64,000 nt of DNA from Flavobacterium sp. CF136 (GTDB lineage Bacteria > Bacteroidota > Bacteroidia > Flavobacteriales > Flavobacteriaceae): assembly GCF_000282055.1 (NCBI RefSeq), contig NZ_AKJZ01000014.1:1-64000 (forward strand), read 5' to 3'. Numbering within the stretch: position 1 is the stretch's first letter; the number at the start of each line of letters is the position of its first letter. Under the pieces are notes generated by a model. The model was not told the origin of the DNA and searched no databases. It was given only the letters and a program-made list of their open reading frames with translations. The position numbers and the translations under genes were made by a program. Below, one piece after another: positions 27,130 to 35,489 of this stretch.

Positions 27130-27694
27130 TTAATATTAAAATAATTAATTGATTGAAAAATAGTTGTTTAAAGTCAACCAACTTTACAAAAGGTCTCCTG
27201 CAACTGCAGGAGGCCTTAATTTAAACAAAAACAATTATCCCTAAATTTTGGATTTTTTTTGAATCCATTTTCAATTTGACATTTATAAAAGATTAAATGT
27301 TTTTTTATTTCTATTTACAGAGATTCAAAAATAAAGCAAAACATAGAAAATTAATAATTTCAAGAATACCAGATTAAATAGCGTTACTGTAAAATGCATT
27401 TTTAATTAATTGCTTTACAACTAGTAGCCAAGGTTGCTAATTGTAAATCAGCTATTAAAATTGTACGAGATTAGAATTAAAATAGTTTGCAAAATTCTAG
27501 CAGTAATCAAATTACCTATTGAAATAGGGTATCCAGAAATAGTAAAGAATATATTTTGATTAGTTTGGTTAGTTAGGATAGCCCATACATAGTTATTTAT
27601 ACCTATGGGCTATTTTTTTATAAACTACATATAAATATCAAAAATAAATATTGATAAAAATTAAATTAATATATACTTATTAGATTACAATACA
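27130..27694. terminator. Intergenic region with two terminator-like hairpins
   Basis: No gene is visible. The hairpin at 27190-27216 (arms AAGGTCTCCTGCA / GCAGGAGGCCTT) is followed by a weak T stretch and lies about 60 bp after susD. A second hairpin at 27578-27613 (ATAGCCCATA / TATGGGCTAT) with a run of T to 27620 is a good terminator shape. Between them the DNA is AT-rich without pattern. The GH30 gene downstream must use its own promoter or read-through. Confidence 0.6.
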
Positions 27695-29158
27695 ATGAAA
27701 AAAGACAACCTATTATTTTTTTGCCTATTCCTTTCCTTGGCTCTTTTTGCCCAACAGAATAAAAACATAAAAAGTCAAAAAGGATTTAGCACAAATGGTG
27801 CAAAAATTATAGTTTATACTACCGCAGAAAACACGGAATTACGACTAAAAAAAACAAATGAATTAACATTTGTAACATCAAAGCAACCTTTAGAAAGTGA
27901 AGTTTCCGTTTTTGTTGAGCCTAAAAAAACGTTCCAAACCTTTTTGGGTATCGGAGGCGCAATCACCGATGCCAGTGCTGAGGTTTTTGCAAAATTGACA
28001 AAAGACAAGCAGCAAGAATTTATGAACGCCTACTATAATAAAGAAAAAGGAATAGGTTATTCGTTGGTAAGAACAACAATTCACAGTTCAGATTTTAGCA
28101 GTGGAAGCTATACGTATATCAAAGAGGGAGATGCCGATTTGAAGACTTTCAATATTGACCACGACAGGCAATATCGTATTCCAATGCTAAAAGAAGCCAT
28201 AAAAACTGCTGGAGGAAAATTATTGGTTTATGCTTCACCATGGAGTCCGCCTGCTTTTATGAAAAGCAATAATAATATGCTAAAAGGAGGCACATTACTG
28301 TCGGGGTTTTACCAATCCTGGGCAAATTATTATACAAAATTTGTCAAAGCGTATGAAAAAGAAGGAATCCCAATTTGGGGTCTTACGGTACAAAATGAGC
28401 CCATGGCTGTCCAAACTTGGGAATCTTGCGTGTATACTGCTGAAGCTGAAAGAGATTTTCTGAAAAACTTTCTTGGTCCCACAATGAAAAAAGAAGGTTT
28501 GGGAGACAAGAAAATTGTGGTTTGGGACCATAATCGCGATTTAATGAATGACCGGGCAAATGTTATTTTTTCAGACCCGGAAGCTTCAAAATATGCCTGG
28601 GGAATGGGATTTCATTGGTATGAATCCTGGGCAGGCGGAGTATCCATGTTTGATAATGTTCGTAAAGTTAAGGAAGCATATCCAACTAAGAATTTATTGT
28701 TCACTGAAGGTTGTGTTGAGAGTTTTGATGCCAAGAAATACCAATTTTGGGCAAACGGTGAACGATATGGTACTTCTATTATCAATGATTTCAATAATGG
28801 AACGGTGGGCTGGACGGATTGGAACATCCTTTTAGATCAAAACGGAGGGCCAAATCATGTAGGTAATTTTTGTTTTGCACCAATTCATGCCGACATCAAT
28901 TCAGGGGAATTGATTTATACACCTTCGTATTATTATATAGGTCATTTTTCGAAATTTATTCGTCCAAATGCTAAAAGAGTCAGCACAGCTGTAAGCAGAA
29001 GCAATTTATTAAGCACTTCATTCCTGAATACAGACGGGAAAATGGTTACAGTGGTCATGAATCAATCTGATAAAGAGATTACTTATAATTTGATTATCGC
29101 TTCAGAGAAAACAATCATAGTAATTCCTGCACATGCTATTCAAACATTAGTTTATTAA
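27695..29158 (+). CDS. GH30-family glycoside hydrolase
   Basis: A 487-aa exported enzyme: signal peptide (1-19, LSLALFAQQ), then the TIM barrel with FLGIGGAITDASAEVF (about residues 80-95), SPWSPPAFMKSN, the acid/base Glu in LTVQNEPMAVQ (about residue 236) and the nucleophile Glu in LLFTEGCVESFD (about residue 335), and the small C-terminal beta domain ending TIIVIPAHAIQTLVY. Family members include glucosylceramidases and beta-1,6-glucanases. In a SusCD locus of a flavobacterium, beta-1,6-glucan or a related fungal or algal glycan is the best guess; the subfamily cannot be fixed by reading. Confidence 0.9.
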   Translation: MKKDNLLFFCLFLSLALFAQQNKNIKSQKGFSTNGAKIIVYTTAENTELRLKKTNELTFVTSKQPLESEVSVFVEPKKTFQTFLGIGGAITDASAEVFAKLTKDKQQEFMNAYYNKEKGIGYSLVRTTIHSSDFSSGSYTYIKEGDADLKTFNIDHDRQYRIPMLKEAIKTAGGKLLVYASPWSPPAFMKSNNNMLKGGTLLSGFYQSWANYYTKFVKAYEKEGIPIWGLTVQNEPMAVQTWESCVYTAEAERDFLKNFLGPTMKKEGLGDKKIVVWDHNRDLMNDRANVIFSDPEASKYAWGMGFHWYESWAGGVSMFDNVRKVKEAYPTKNLLFTEGCVESFDAKKYQFWANGERYGTSIINDFNNGTVGWTDWNILLDQNGGPNHVGNFCFAPIHADINSGELIYTPSYYYIGHFSKFIRPNAKRVSTAVSRSNLLSTSFLNTDGKMVTVVMNQSDKEITYNLIIASEKTIIVIPAHAIQTLVY

Positions 29159-29277
29159 TCATTTTTTTGATGGCTTTAGTCAGCATAGTTTTGAATAAAA
29201 ATAATAAAATCTCCTTCTAAAAACCAAAAGCATCTAATTCAAACTGCTATGGTCAATATTTAAACGAAAATTATAAT

Positions 29278-30885
29278 ATGATGAAAATTAATTTAAAAAA
29301 TCCTAATAATCTAAGAACTACTAAATTGATAGTTTTTAGTTTAGTCATCAATCTTTGGACTTTTACAGGTTTTGGACAGCCTTATGTCAATACATATGTA
29401 AAAAACAACTTAGTTGAGCAGAATCTTTATATCGGGATGGCTAGTGACACCTCCTCACCTCCTGACTTTGTTGAAGCAAAAGAGCGATTGCCGGAGCCTT
29501 TTTGGAGTGTCAGACCTGATGTAATGAAATGCTATTGGAGAACATGGAAAATAGCTTTTTCAAATCTTAAACAAGTCAATAAAAACAGTGGTTTTGTTTC
29601 ACCATTTATCGATCCGGCTTTTAACGGAAATATTTTTATGTGGGACTGTAGTTTTATGACTATGTATGGCAAATACGCCAAGCCTGTATTTAATTTCCAA
29701 AATACATTAAATAACTTTTATGCAAAGCAACATAGTGATGGATTTATATGTCGTGAAATAAGAGGGAGTGACGGCAGCGATTGTTTCGAACGATTTGACC
29801 CTTCCAGCACCGGTCCTAATATTATGCCATGGTCGGAATGGGAGTATTTTTTAAATTATAATGATACTAATAGGTTAAAAAAAGTTTTTCCCATACTTCT
29901 GGCTTATTATGAGTGGTTTCATACTTATCGTTCCTGGCCTGATGGAACCTATTATTCAAGTGGATGGGGTTGTGGAATGGATAACCAACACCGAATGTCC
30001 AAAAACTTTAACGCAGCATGGAGTCACGGATTTTTGTCATGGATTGACACTTCATTTCAAGAAGTTTATTCGGCTAAAATACTTGTCGAAATGGCCAAAG
30101 TGCTGGGGCGTGAGAACGATGTTATTGATATTAAAAATCAAACTGACAAACTCTCCAATCAAATAAACAATTATATGTGGGATGAAAAAGATAAATATTA
30201 TTTTGACCGATTTAAAAATGGAGAGCTAAGTAAAACTAAAAGTATAGCATCCTATTGGGGATTATTAGCGGGTGCAGTTCCGGAAAATAGAATTAATGAT
30301 TTTGTTAAACATCTTCAGGATACTACAATGTTTGCACGTAAGCACATGATTCCAACCCTATCGGCCGATGACGCAAATTTTGATCCCGGCGGAGGGTATT
30401 GGAATGGAGCCGTTTGGGCTCCTACCAATTACATGGTATTACGTGGTCTCACTAAATACGGATTCGATTCGTTGGCTTACCAGATAGCCATTAATCACCT
30501 GAATAATGTTGTTGAAGTATTTGATAAGACAGATACTCTTTGGGAAAACTATGCACCAGATAAAGTGCAAGGGAATGACCATTCGAATTTTGTTGGTTGG
30601 ACAGGTTTAGTCCCAATCAATGTATTATTTGAATACGTATTTGGCATACGTCCTAATGTGCCAAATAATGAATTATTAATTGATGTGAACTTAACTGATG
30701 AATATGGGGTTAAGCATTATCCTTATGGTGAAAATGGAAGCATTGACATACAATGCAAAAAACGAAAAAATATACGAGAGAAACCATCTATGATAATTAC
30801 TTCAAATGTGCCACTTAAATTAATTGTAAAGTGGTCAGGGGGAAAATTTATTAAAGATATTAATATAGGGAAAAACAATTTTTAA
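29278..30885 (+). CDS. GH37/GH63-like (clan GH-G, alpha/alpha barrel) glycosidase
   Basis: A 535-aa exported enzyme with a signal peptide (about 1-34, LVINLWTFTGFGQ). The (alpha/alpha)6 features seen are MWDCSFMTMYGKYA, the SSGWGCGMDNQHRM segment with the likely acid Asp, and GGGYWNGAVWAPTNYMV, the clan's conserved catalytic-loop block. This resembles trehalase (GH37) and GH63 alpha-glucosidases or mannosyl/glucosyl-glycerate hydrolases. The gene follows GH30 by 119 bp, so it probably completes degradation of the imported glycan. Exact specificity is unknown. Confidence 0.8.
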   Translation: MMKINLKNPNNLRTTKLIVFSLVINLWTFTGFGQPYVNTYVKNNLVEQNLYIGMASDTSSPPDFVEAKERLPEPFWSVRPDVMKCYWRTWKIAFSNLKQVNKNSGFVSPFIDPAFNGNIFMWDCSFMTMYGKYAKPVFNFQNTLNNFYAKQHSDGFICREIRGSDGSDCFERFDPSSTGPNIMPWSEWEYFLNYNDTNRLKKVFPILLAYYEWFHTYRSWPDGTYYSSGWGCGMDNQHRMSKNFNAAWSHGFLSWIDTSFQEVYSAKILVEMAKVLGRENDVIDIKNQTDKLSNQINNYMWDEKDKYYFDRFKNGELSKTKSIASYWGLLAGAVPENRINDFVKHLQDTTMFARKHMIPTLSADDANFDPGGGYWNGAVWAPTNYMVLRGLTKYGFDSLAYQIAINHLNNVVEVFDKTDTLWENYAPDKVQGNDHSNFVGWTGLVPINVLFEYVFGIRPNVPNNELLIDVNLTDEYGVKHYPYGENGSIDIQCKKRKNIREKPSMIITSNVPLKLIVKWSGGKFIKDINIGKNNF

Positions 30886-31413
30886 ATTATCTGGAAATTA
30901 TTCTTAACAACTATTATGATATAACTCGTATGCATTGAAAAATTTAATATATCAGTTGAAAAAAATTACTTGACTTGAACCACGAGATTTTACGATTAAT
31001 CAATTCTTAATTTAGAGCATTTTGCAAAACTAATTAATCTTTTTAATTAAGTTTCTCTAACCAGATTATCAGAATTTCACAAAATTAAATTAAGACGCAC
31101 ATGCTATAATAATCCTCAATAAACTGGTTAAATATTTGAATGCTTCCGCTACTAAGACAAAGCTTCAGAGAAATCTGGAGCTTTTTTTGTTTTAAATGTC
31201 TTGTCCTAAAAAAGGTTGACTATAATTAATAAATTATGTCAATAGAAATTATCATTACTGTTTTTTTAGTACAATTAGATACAAAATTAAAAAGAGCTGT
31301 CGGCAAAACAGCTCTTTTAGGTTTTTCAAATAGTGTACAAGCTTACTAATTCAAATACTTCTAAAATAATAATGAATGAAAAACCAATAAGTATAATAAA
31401 ACCGCTGAACGGT
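30886..31413. terminator. Convergent intergenic region with two terminators
   Basis: No gene is seen. Terminator 1 at 31160-31188: stem AAGCTTCAGA / TCTGGAGCTT (one G.T), loop GAAA, seven T; it ends the glycan locus. Terminator 2 at 31290-31318: stem AAAAGAGCTGT / ACAGCTCTTTT; T-rich on both strands, so it can also stop minus-strand transcription coming from the DsbD/M16 side. The remaining DNA is AT-rich and featureless. Confidence 0.75.
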
Positions 31414-31719
31414 CTAAGGTTTCGATTTCATAACTACTTCTACAGTTTTAGGCTGTGCAAAAAACTGCTTCGCAAAAGCCTTTATATCTGATACGGTTAT
31501 TTTGTTTAATGTTTCCAGAATGGCTCCAACATTTTGGGCAAAATAAAAGCTGACACGGTCTTTTGGAAACGCATTATGGAGTACATAATATTTCATTCCG
31601 TTTTTTAGTTTTCCTGAAACAACATCTTTCCTCAACGGAATTGTAGTGGAAAACTGGGCAGTGCTTTTTAATCCGAGTAAAAGGATAAAAGTCCAATATT
31701 TTGATTGAAAGATTTTCAT
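31414..31719 (-). pseudogene. Collapsed M16 (insulinase-family) peptidase remnant
   Basis: A 101-aa ORF that joins the two ends of an M16 zinc peptidase. Residues 1-69 are a signal peptide plus the M16 N-terminus (SGKLKNGMKYYVLHNAFPKD, RVSFYFAQNVGAILE). Residues about 70-101 (TLNKITVSDIKAFAKQFF, VEVVMKSKP) are the typical extreme C-terminus. The zinc motif HxxEH and some 800 residues that normally lie between are missing, so no peptidase activity is possible. The join keeps frame. It ends the minus-strand DsbD/TlpA/SusCD cluster, where M16 genes are common partners. Confidence 0.8.
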
Positions 31720-31931
31720 TTGATATTTATTTTCTCGGTATCTTTTGTTTTAAACACATAGAAGACACATAGCTTTTATTTTTTTTTGAAAAGATTGTAA
31801 AAGAGAAACTCATTTCTCAACACATAGTTTGAATGCCTGCTATGTTTGTTTAAATAAATGAAATGCCTCTTTTAAAATCTCAAAAAATCTATGATTCTAT
31901 GGGGAAGTAAAAAACTAAACATAACTTTATA
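31720..31931. repeat. Diverged ACACATAG-type dispersed repeat
   Basis: The interval 31748-31906 contains AACACATAG-type words, TTTGTTTAAATAAATGAAATGCC and TATGATTCTATGGGG, recognisable as a diverged relative of the direct repeats at 3463-3716 (ACACATAG...TTAAACAAGTGAAACGCC...ATGTGTTAAA). It may be a family of intergenic foldback repeats in this genome. Confidence 0.5.
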
Positions 31932-34004
31932 TTATTTCTTAAAGTTTCGAACTCCTTCCTGAAGCCACTCATAATAGCCGTTAATATCCGGATTATAAGC
32001 AGAAGGTTTGTTTAGATCATTTTCTTTATGATCCATTAAAACGTAATAAGGCTGAGCATTGGTTTTGTATTTTAAAATCTGCAGTTCACTCCATTTCTGT
32101 CCTGTGTATTTCAAGACTTTACCGGTAATTTTAGAAACAACCTGTTCTTCAATTGGAAGCGGTCTTTTGTCATCTACATATAAAGAAATCAAAACAACAT
32201 CGTTATTTAAAACATTCAAAACTTTAGGATCAGGCCAGACGCGTTCTTCCATTTTACGACAGTTTACGCAGGCATATCCTGTAAAGTCAATCATTATAGG
32301 TTTGTTTACTTTTTTGGCGTAAGCTAAACCCTGCTCATAATCATGAAAAGTCGGGATTCCGTTTGGACCGCTTTCTGCACCTTCCGGCAGTGCTTGTTTT
32401 TCTGTGCTCTGCGTTGCTGCATTTCCAAAACCATTTGGTGACTCACTGTATTGTTTTGCCGGCGGGAATCCGCTGATGTATTGTAACGGAGCTCCCCAAA
32501 GTCCAGGAATCATGTAAATTACAAAGGACAAGACGACAATTCCTAAACTCAATCTTCCAACAGAAATATGAGTTAGGGGCGTATCGTGCGATAATTGGAT
32601 TTTCCCAAATAAATAAAGAGCCAGTACAGAAAAAACAGCAATCCATATCGCAAGGAAAACTTCTCTTTCTAATAAATGCAGTTGTAAAACTAAATCGGCA
32701 TTACTTAAAAATTTAAAGGCTAAAGCCAATTCTAAAAAGCCCAAAACTACTTTTACAGAATTCAGCCAGCCTCCCGATTTAGGAAGTGAATTCATCCAGC
32801 CTGGAAATGCTGCAAATAAGGCAAATGGCAATGCGATTGCTAATGAAAAACCAAGCATTCCGACTATTGGTGCAATTCCCGCCTGACTTGCTGCCTGAAC
32901 TAGTAAGGTTCCTACAATTGGTCCCGTACATGAAAATGAAACTACAGCTAAAGCTAATGCCATAAAGAAAATACCAAGAGCACCGCCAATTTCTGATTTC
33001 TGGTCGATTTTTGTCAGCCATGAACTTGGCAGTACAATTTCGAAAGCTCCTAAGAATGATAACGCAAAAATCAGTAAGAGAAGAAAGAATACTATATTAA
33101 AAACAACGTTTGTAGCTAAAGCATTTAGAGCATCTGCACCGAAAATGGCTGTAACCAGACTTCCCAAAATCACATAAATCACGATAATAAAAATACCATA
33201 CATCACTGCATTTTTAATTCCTGCAGCTTTGTTTTTACTCTGTTTGGTAAAGAAACTTACTGTCATTGGAATCATTGGAAATACGCAGGGCGTAAACAAA
33301 GCCGCAAGACCTCCTAAAAAGCTGAGAAAAAATAATGTCCATAAACTTTCTTCAGGGGCTGTTTTTCCTGTTGAAGCTTTTTCGGCGGCATTATTTACGC
33401 TTTTAGGAATGTCTGTGCCGGCTGTAGAAACAGAATCTGTTGTGTTGTCTGCGGTATCCTGTTTAGCAGTAGATTCTTCTTTTGCAGGCGAATCACTATT
33501 TTTTTGAGCTGTGCTTACCTCTGGAATTTCTTCTTTTTGAACCAGCTGATCTGATTTTTTGAATGTGAATTTTACTTCCTTATCTGTTGGCGGCAAACAG
33601 CTGTTATCATTGCAGACCATAAAAAATATGCTGGCATTAATGGTAAAAGCATCTGCAGATTTTCGTTCTATCTTTTGTGTAAAAACTGCTTTGTCTGCAA
33701 AGTATTTAATCCTCATCTGAAAAACCGGATCATCTACTTCATGTCCCTCCGGTTCTGTAACACCTCCAATGGTTTTAAAATTTTTCGATTTAGGAAAAGT
33801 AAAACTCGTTGGTGCCGGTCCGCCTTTTGGCACATTCTGAGAATAAATATGCCAGCCTTTATCAATCTTGGCAGTTATGATCAGGGTATATTTATTCTCT
33901 CCAATTTCTTTTATGGAAGAAGTAAACGAAACTGGATCGTAAATTTGGGCAGTAAGGTTACTTACCGCAAAGAAAATTGCGATAAAAAGAAATATTTTTT
34001 TCAT
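31932..34004 (-). CDS. dsbD: Thiol:disulfide interchange protein DsbD-like
   Basis: A 690-aa membrane reductant shuttle. Signal peptide (1-20, FFAVSNLTAQ), an N-terminal beta domain with a CNDNSCLPP motif (about residues 128-136), a variable Ser/Thr/Asp linker (about 160-215), the eight-helix DsbD core with TPCVFPMIPMTVSFF and SFSCTGPIVGTLL (the two membrane cysteines), and a C-terminal thioredoxin domain with YACVNCRKMEERVW (Cys579 and Cys582). It passes electrons from cytosolic thioredoxin to periplasmic thiols. I chose the ATG at 34004 right before the signal peptide; a longer frame adds 13 residues. It lies 69 bp behind the hydrolase gene. Confidence 0.92.
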   Translation of the reverse strand: MKKIFLFIAIFFAVSNLTAQIYDPVSFTSSIKEIGENKYTLIITAKIDKGWHIYSQNVPKGGPAPTSFTFPKSKNFKTIGGVTEPEGHEVDDPVFQMRIKYFADKAVFTQKIERKSADAFTINASIFFMVCNDNSCLPPTDKEVKFTFKKSDQLVQKEEIPEVSTAQKNSDSPAKEESTAKQDTADNTTDSVSTAGTDIPKSVNNAAEKASTGKTAPEESLWTLFFLSFLGGLAALFTPCVFPMIPMTVSFFTKQSKNKAAGIKNAVMYGIFIIVIYVILGSLVTAIFGADALNALATNVVFNIVFFLLLLIFALSFLGAFEIVLPSSWLTKIDQKSEIGGALGIFFMALALAVVSFSCTGPIVGTLLVQAASQAGIAPIVGMLGFSLAIALPFALFAAFPGWMNSLPKSGGWLNSVKVVLGFLELALAFKFLSNADLVLQLHLLEREVFLAIWIAVFSVLALYLFGKIQLSHDTPLTHISVGRLSLGIVVLSFVIYMIPGLWGAPLQYISGFPPAKQYSESPNGFGNAATQSTEKQALPEGAESGPNGIPTFHDYEQGLAYAKKVNKPIMIDFTGYACVNCRKMEERVWPDPKVLNVLNNDVVLISLYVDDKRPLPIEEQVVSKITGKVLKYTGQKWSELQILKYKTNAQPYYVLMDHKENDLNKPSAYNPDINGYYEWLQEGVRNFKK

Positions 34005-34073
34005 GTTATTGGAATGTTTAGAATTGCCTTGTGCAGCTTTCAATCCGCAGCATGGGAAATGTTTTTCAGATCA

Positions 34074-35489
34074 TTATTTTTTATACCTGGAGAGAATCCA
34101 CTTAGAGATATCATGTAAAACTTCGGGGGCAAAAACCTCATCAATTTCTTTACTTTCACTCTGCTTGCAAGTTATGCAGTGCTGATACATATGATTGAGA
34201 TCCGTATAGATTTTGGTTGTGACATCGGTACTTTTGAGGTATTTTTTAAAACTTTCCAGATTTTCCTGTGCCGGAACCTGAATATCTTTGTCTCCATTTA
34301 CAGCCAAAACCGGAATTTCAATTTTTGGCAGATAATCCTTTGGATTGTAATGAATCGTGTAACGGTACCATCTTCGTTCTGCATCTTTACCGTAACGGTA
34401 TATAAAATCTTTCTCACGTCCGCCCCACATATGAATCTCTTTCAGAGTAGTCGAATCCTGTGTTTTGATCCATTGGTCAAGTTTTAGCTGCAGTACCGGT
34501 GTTACTGAATCTGATGCTTTTGTATCGTAAACGGCTTTAAACATGATGTTATACATTTCCATTTGTTTACTGACCACCTTGTCCGAAAAACCAAAATTCT
34601 TCAGAATTGCCGTGTTTTGCAGGTTCAGCATTTCAAGTCCGCTTACTGCAACACCTGATAAACTCACCATAAATTTTACATTTTTATTTCTTGCACTGAC
34701 AATTGAGGCGATCATGCCGCCTTCGCTGTGGCCGATTAATCCAATATGAGAAGCATCAATATTTTTATCACTTTTTAAGTACGCAATCTGTGCATCAACA
34801 TCATCGGCAAAATCTCCTGTTGTTGCATTTTTAAAATCCCCGGACGTCTTACCTGTTCCTCTGTCATCAACCCGCAGAGAAGCAATTCCTTTTCGGGCCA
34901 GTTCATCAGCCAGAACCGTGAAAAATTCCCTGCCCATATACGTATAATTGCGGTCATGCTGTCCAGTTCCGGAAATTAAAATCGCCAGAGGATACTTCTT
35001 TTTATCCTGTGGAATTGTTAAGGTTGCTCCATAGGTTAGTTTGGTGCTTTTTCCCAGAAAAGTCATATCAATAACCTGATACGGATATGGCTTTTTAGGA
35101 TGCTGCGCAAAGTACAAAGGCTGTATTTCTTTTTCCTTCTTTAAAACAACTGCTGTATTTGGAATAGAGTAATAATTAAAAATTCCTGAAATGGCATTTT
35201 TCTCCGGGTTGAATTTTCCTTTAAAAGAAAAACCATACATCTCATTTTTAAAAGATATGCTGTCTCCTTTTACTTCAGTAACCACTTTTTTATTGATTTC
35301 TAATTCGGGCATACTGACACTCAGCGAATCTGTCTGATGGCTGTCCATATTTCCCGATAAAATAATACGGTACGAATGATGCTGGCCCTGCCAGATAGTT
35401 TGTGCAAAACTATACTGGCTGGTCATCATCAAGAAAATTAACGATCTTAAAAGAAGGTTTGTTTTCTTTAAATTAACTAATTCTTTCAT
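34074..35489 (-). CDS. Exported alpha/beta hydrolase
   Basis: A 471-aa serine hydrolase with a signal peptide (about 1-30, FLMMTSQYSFAQ). An N-terminal beta-rich part (about 30-135) precedes the alpha/beta fold. Motifs: oxyanion region ILISGTGQHDRNYT, DDRGTGKTSG, nucleophile elbow GLIGHSEGGM (Ser at about residue 251), the acid in AVNGDKDIQVP (about 400) and the His in DLNHMYQHC (about 433). Similar proteins are annotated as esterases or S9-type peptidase-like hydrolases. Start and upstream stop overlap as TAATG, so it is translationally coupled to the TlpA-like gene. Confidence 0.85.
   Translation of the reverse strand: MKELVNLKKTNLLLRSLIFLMMTSQYSFAQTIWQGQHHSYRIILSGNMDSHQTDSLSVSMPELEINKKVVTEVKGDSISFKNEMYGFSFKGKFNPEKNAISGIFNYYSIPNTAVVLKKEKEIQPLYFAQHPKKPYPYQVIDMTFLGKSTKLTYGATLTIPQDKKKYPLAILISGTGQHDRNYTYMGREFFTVLADELARKGIASLRVDDRGTGKTSGDFKNATTGDFADDVDAQIAYLKSDKNIDASHIGLIGHSEGGMIASIVSARNKNVKFMVSLSGVAVSGLEMLNLQNTAILKNFGFSDKVVSKQMEMYNIMFKAVYDTKASDSVTPVLQLKLDQWIKTQDSTTLKEIHMWGGREKDFIYRYGKDAERRWYRYTIHYNPKDYLPKIEIPVLAVNGDKDIQVPAQENLESFKKYLKSTDVTTKIYTDLNHMYQHCITCKQSESKEIDEVFAPEVLHDISKWILSRYKK

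Noticed and set aside
27190..27216. Riboswitch or regulatory RNA after susD
   Set aside because: It is a simple single hairpin with no conserved aptamer pattern that I recognise; a terminator or mRNA-stabilising stem is sufficient.
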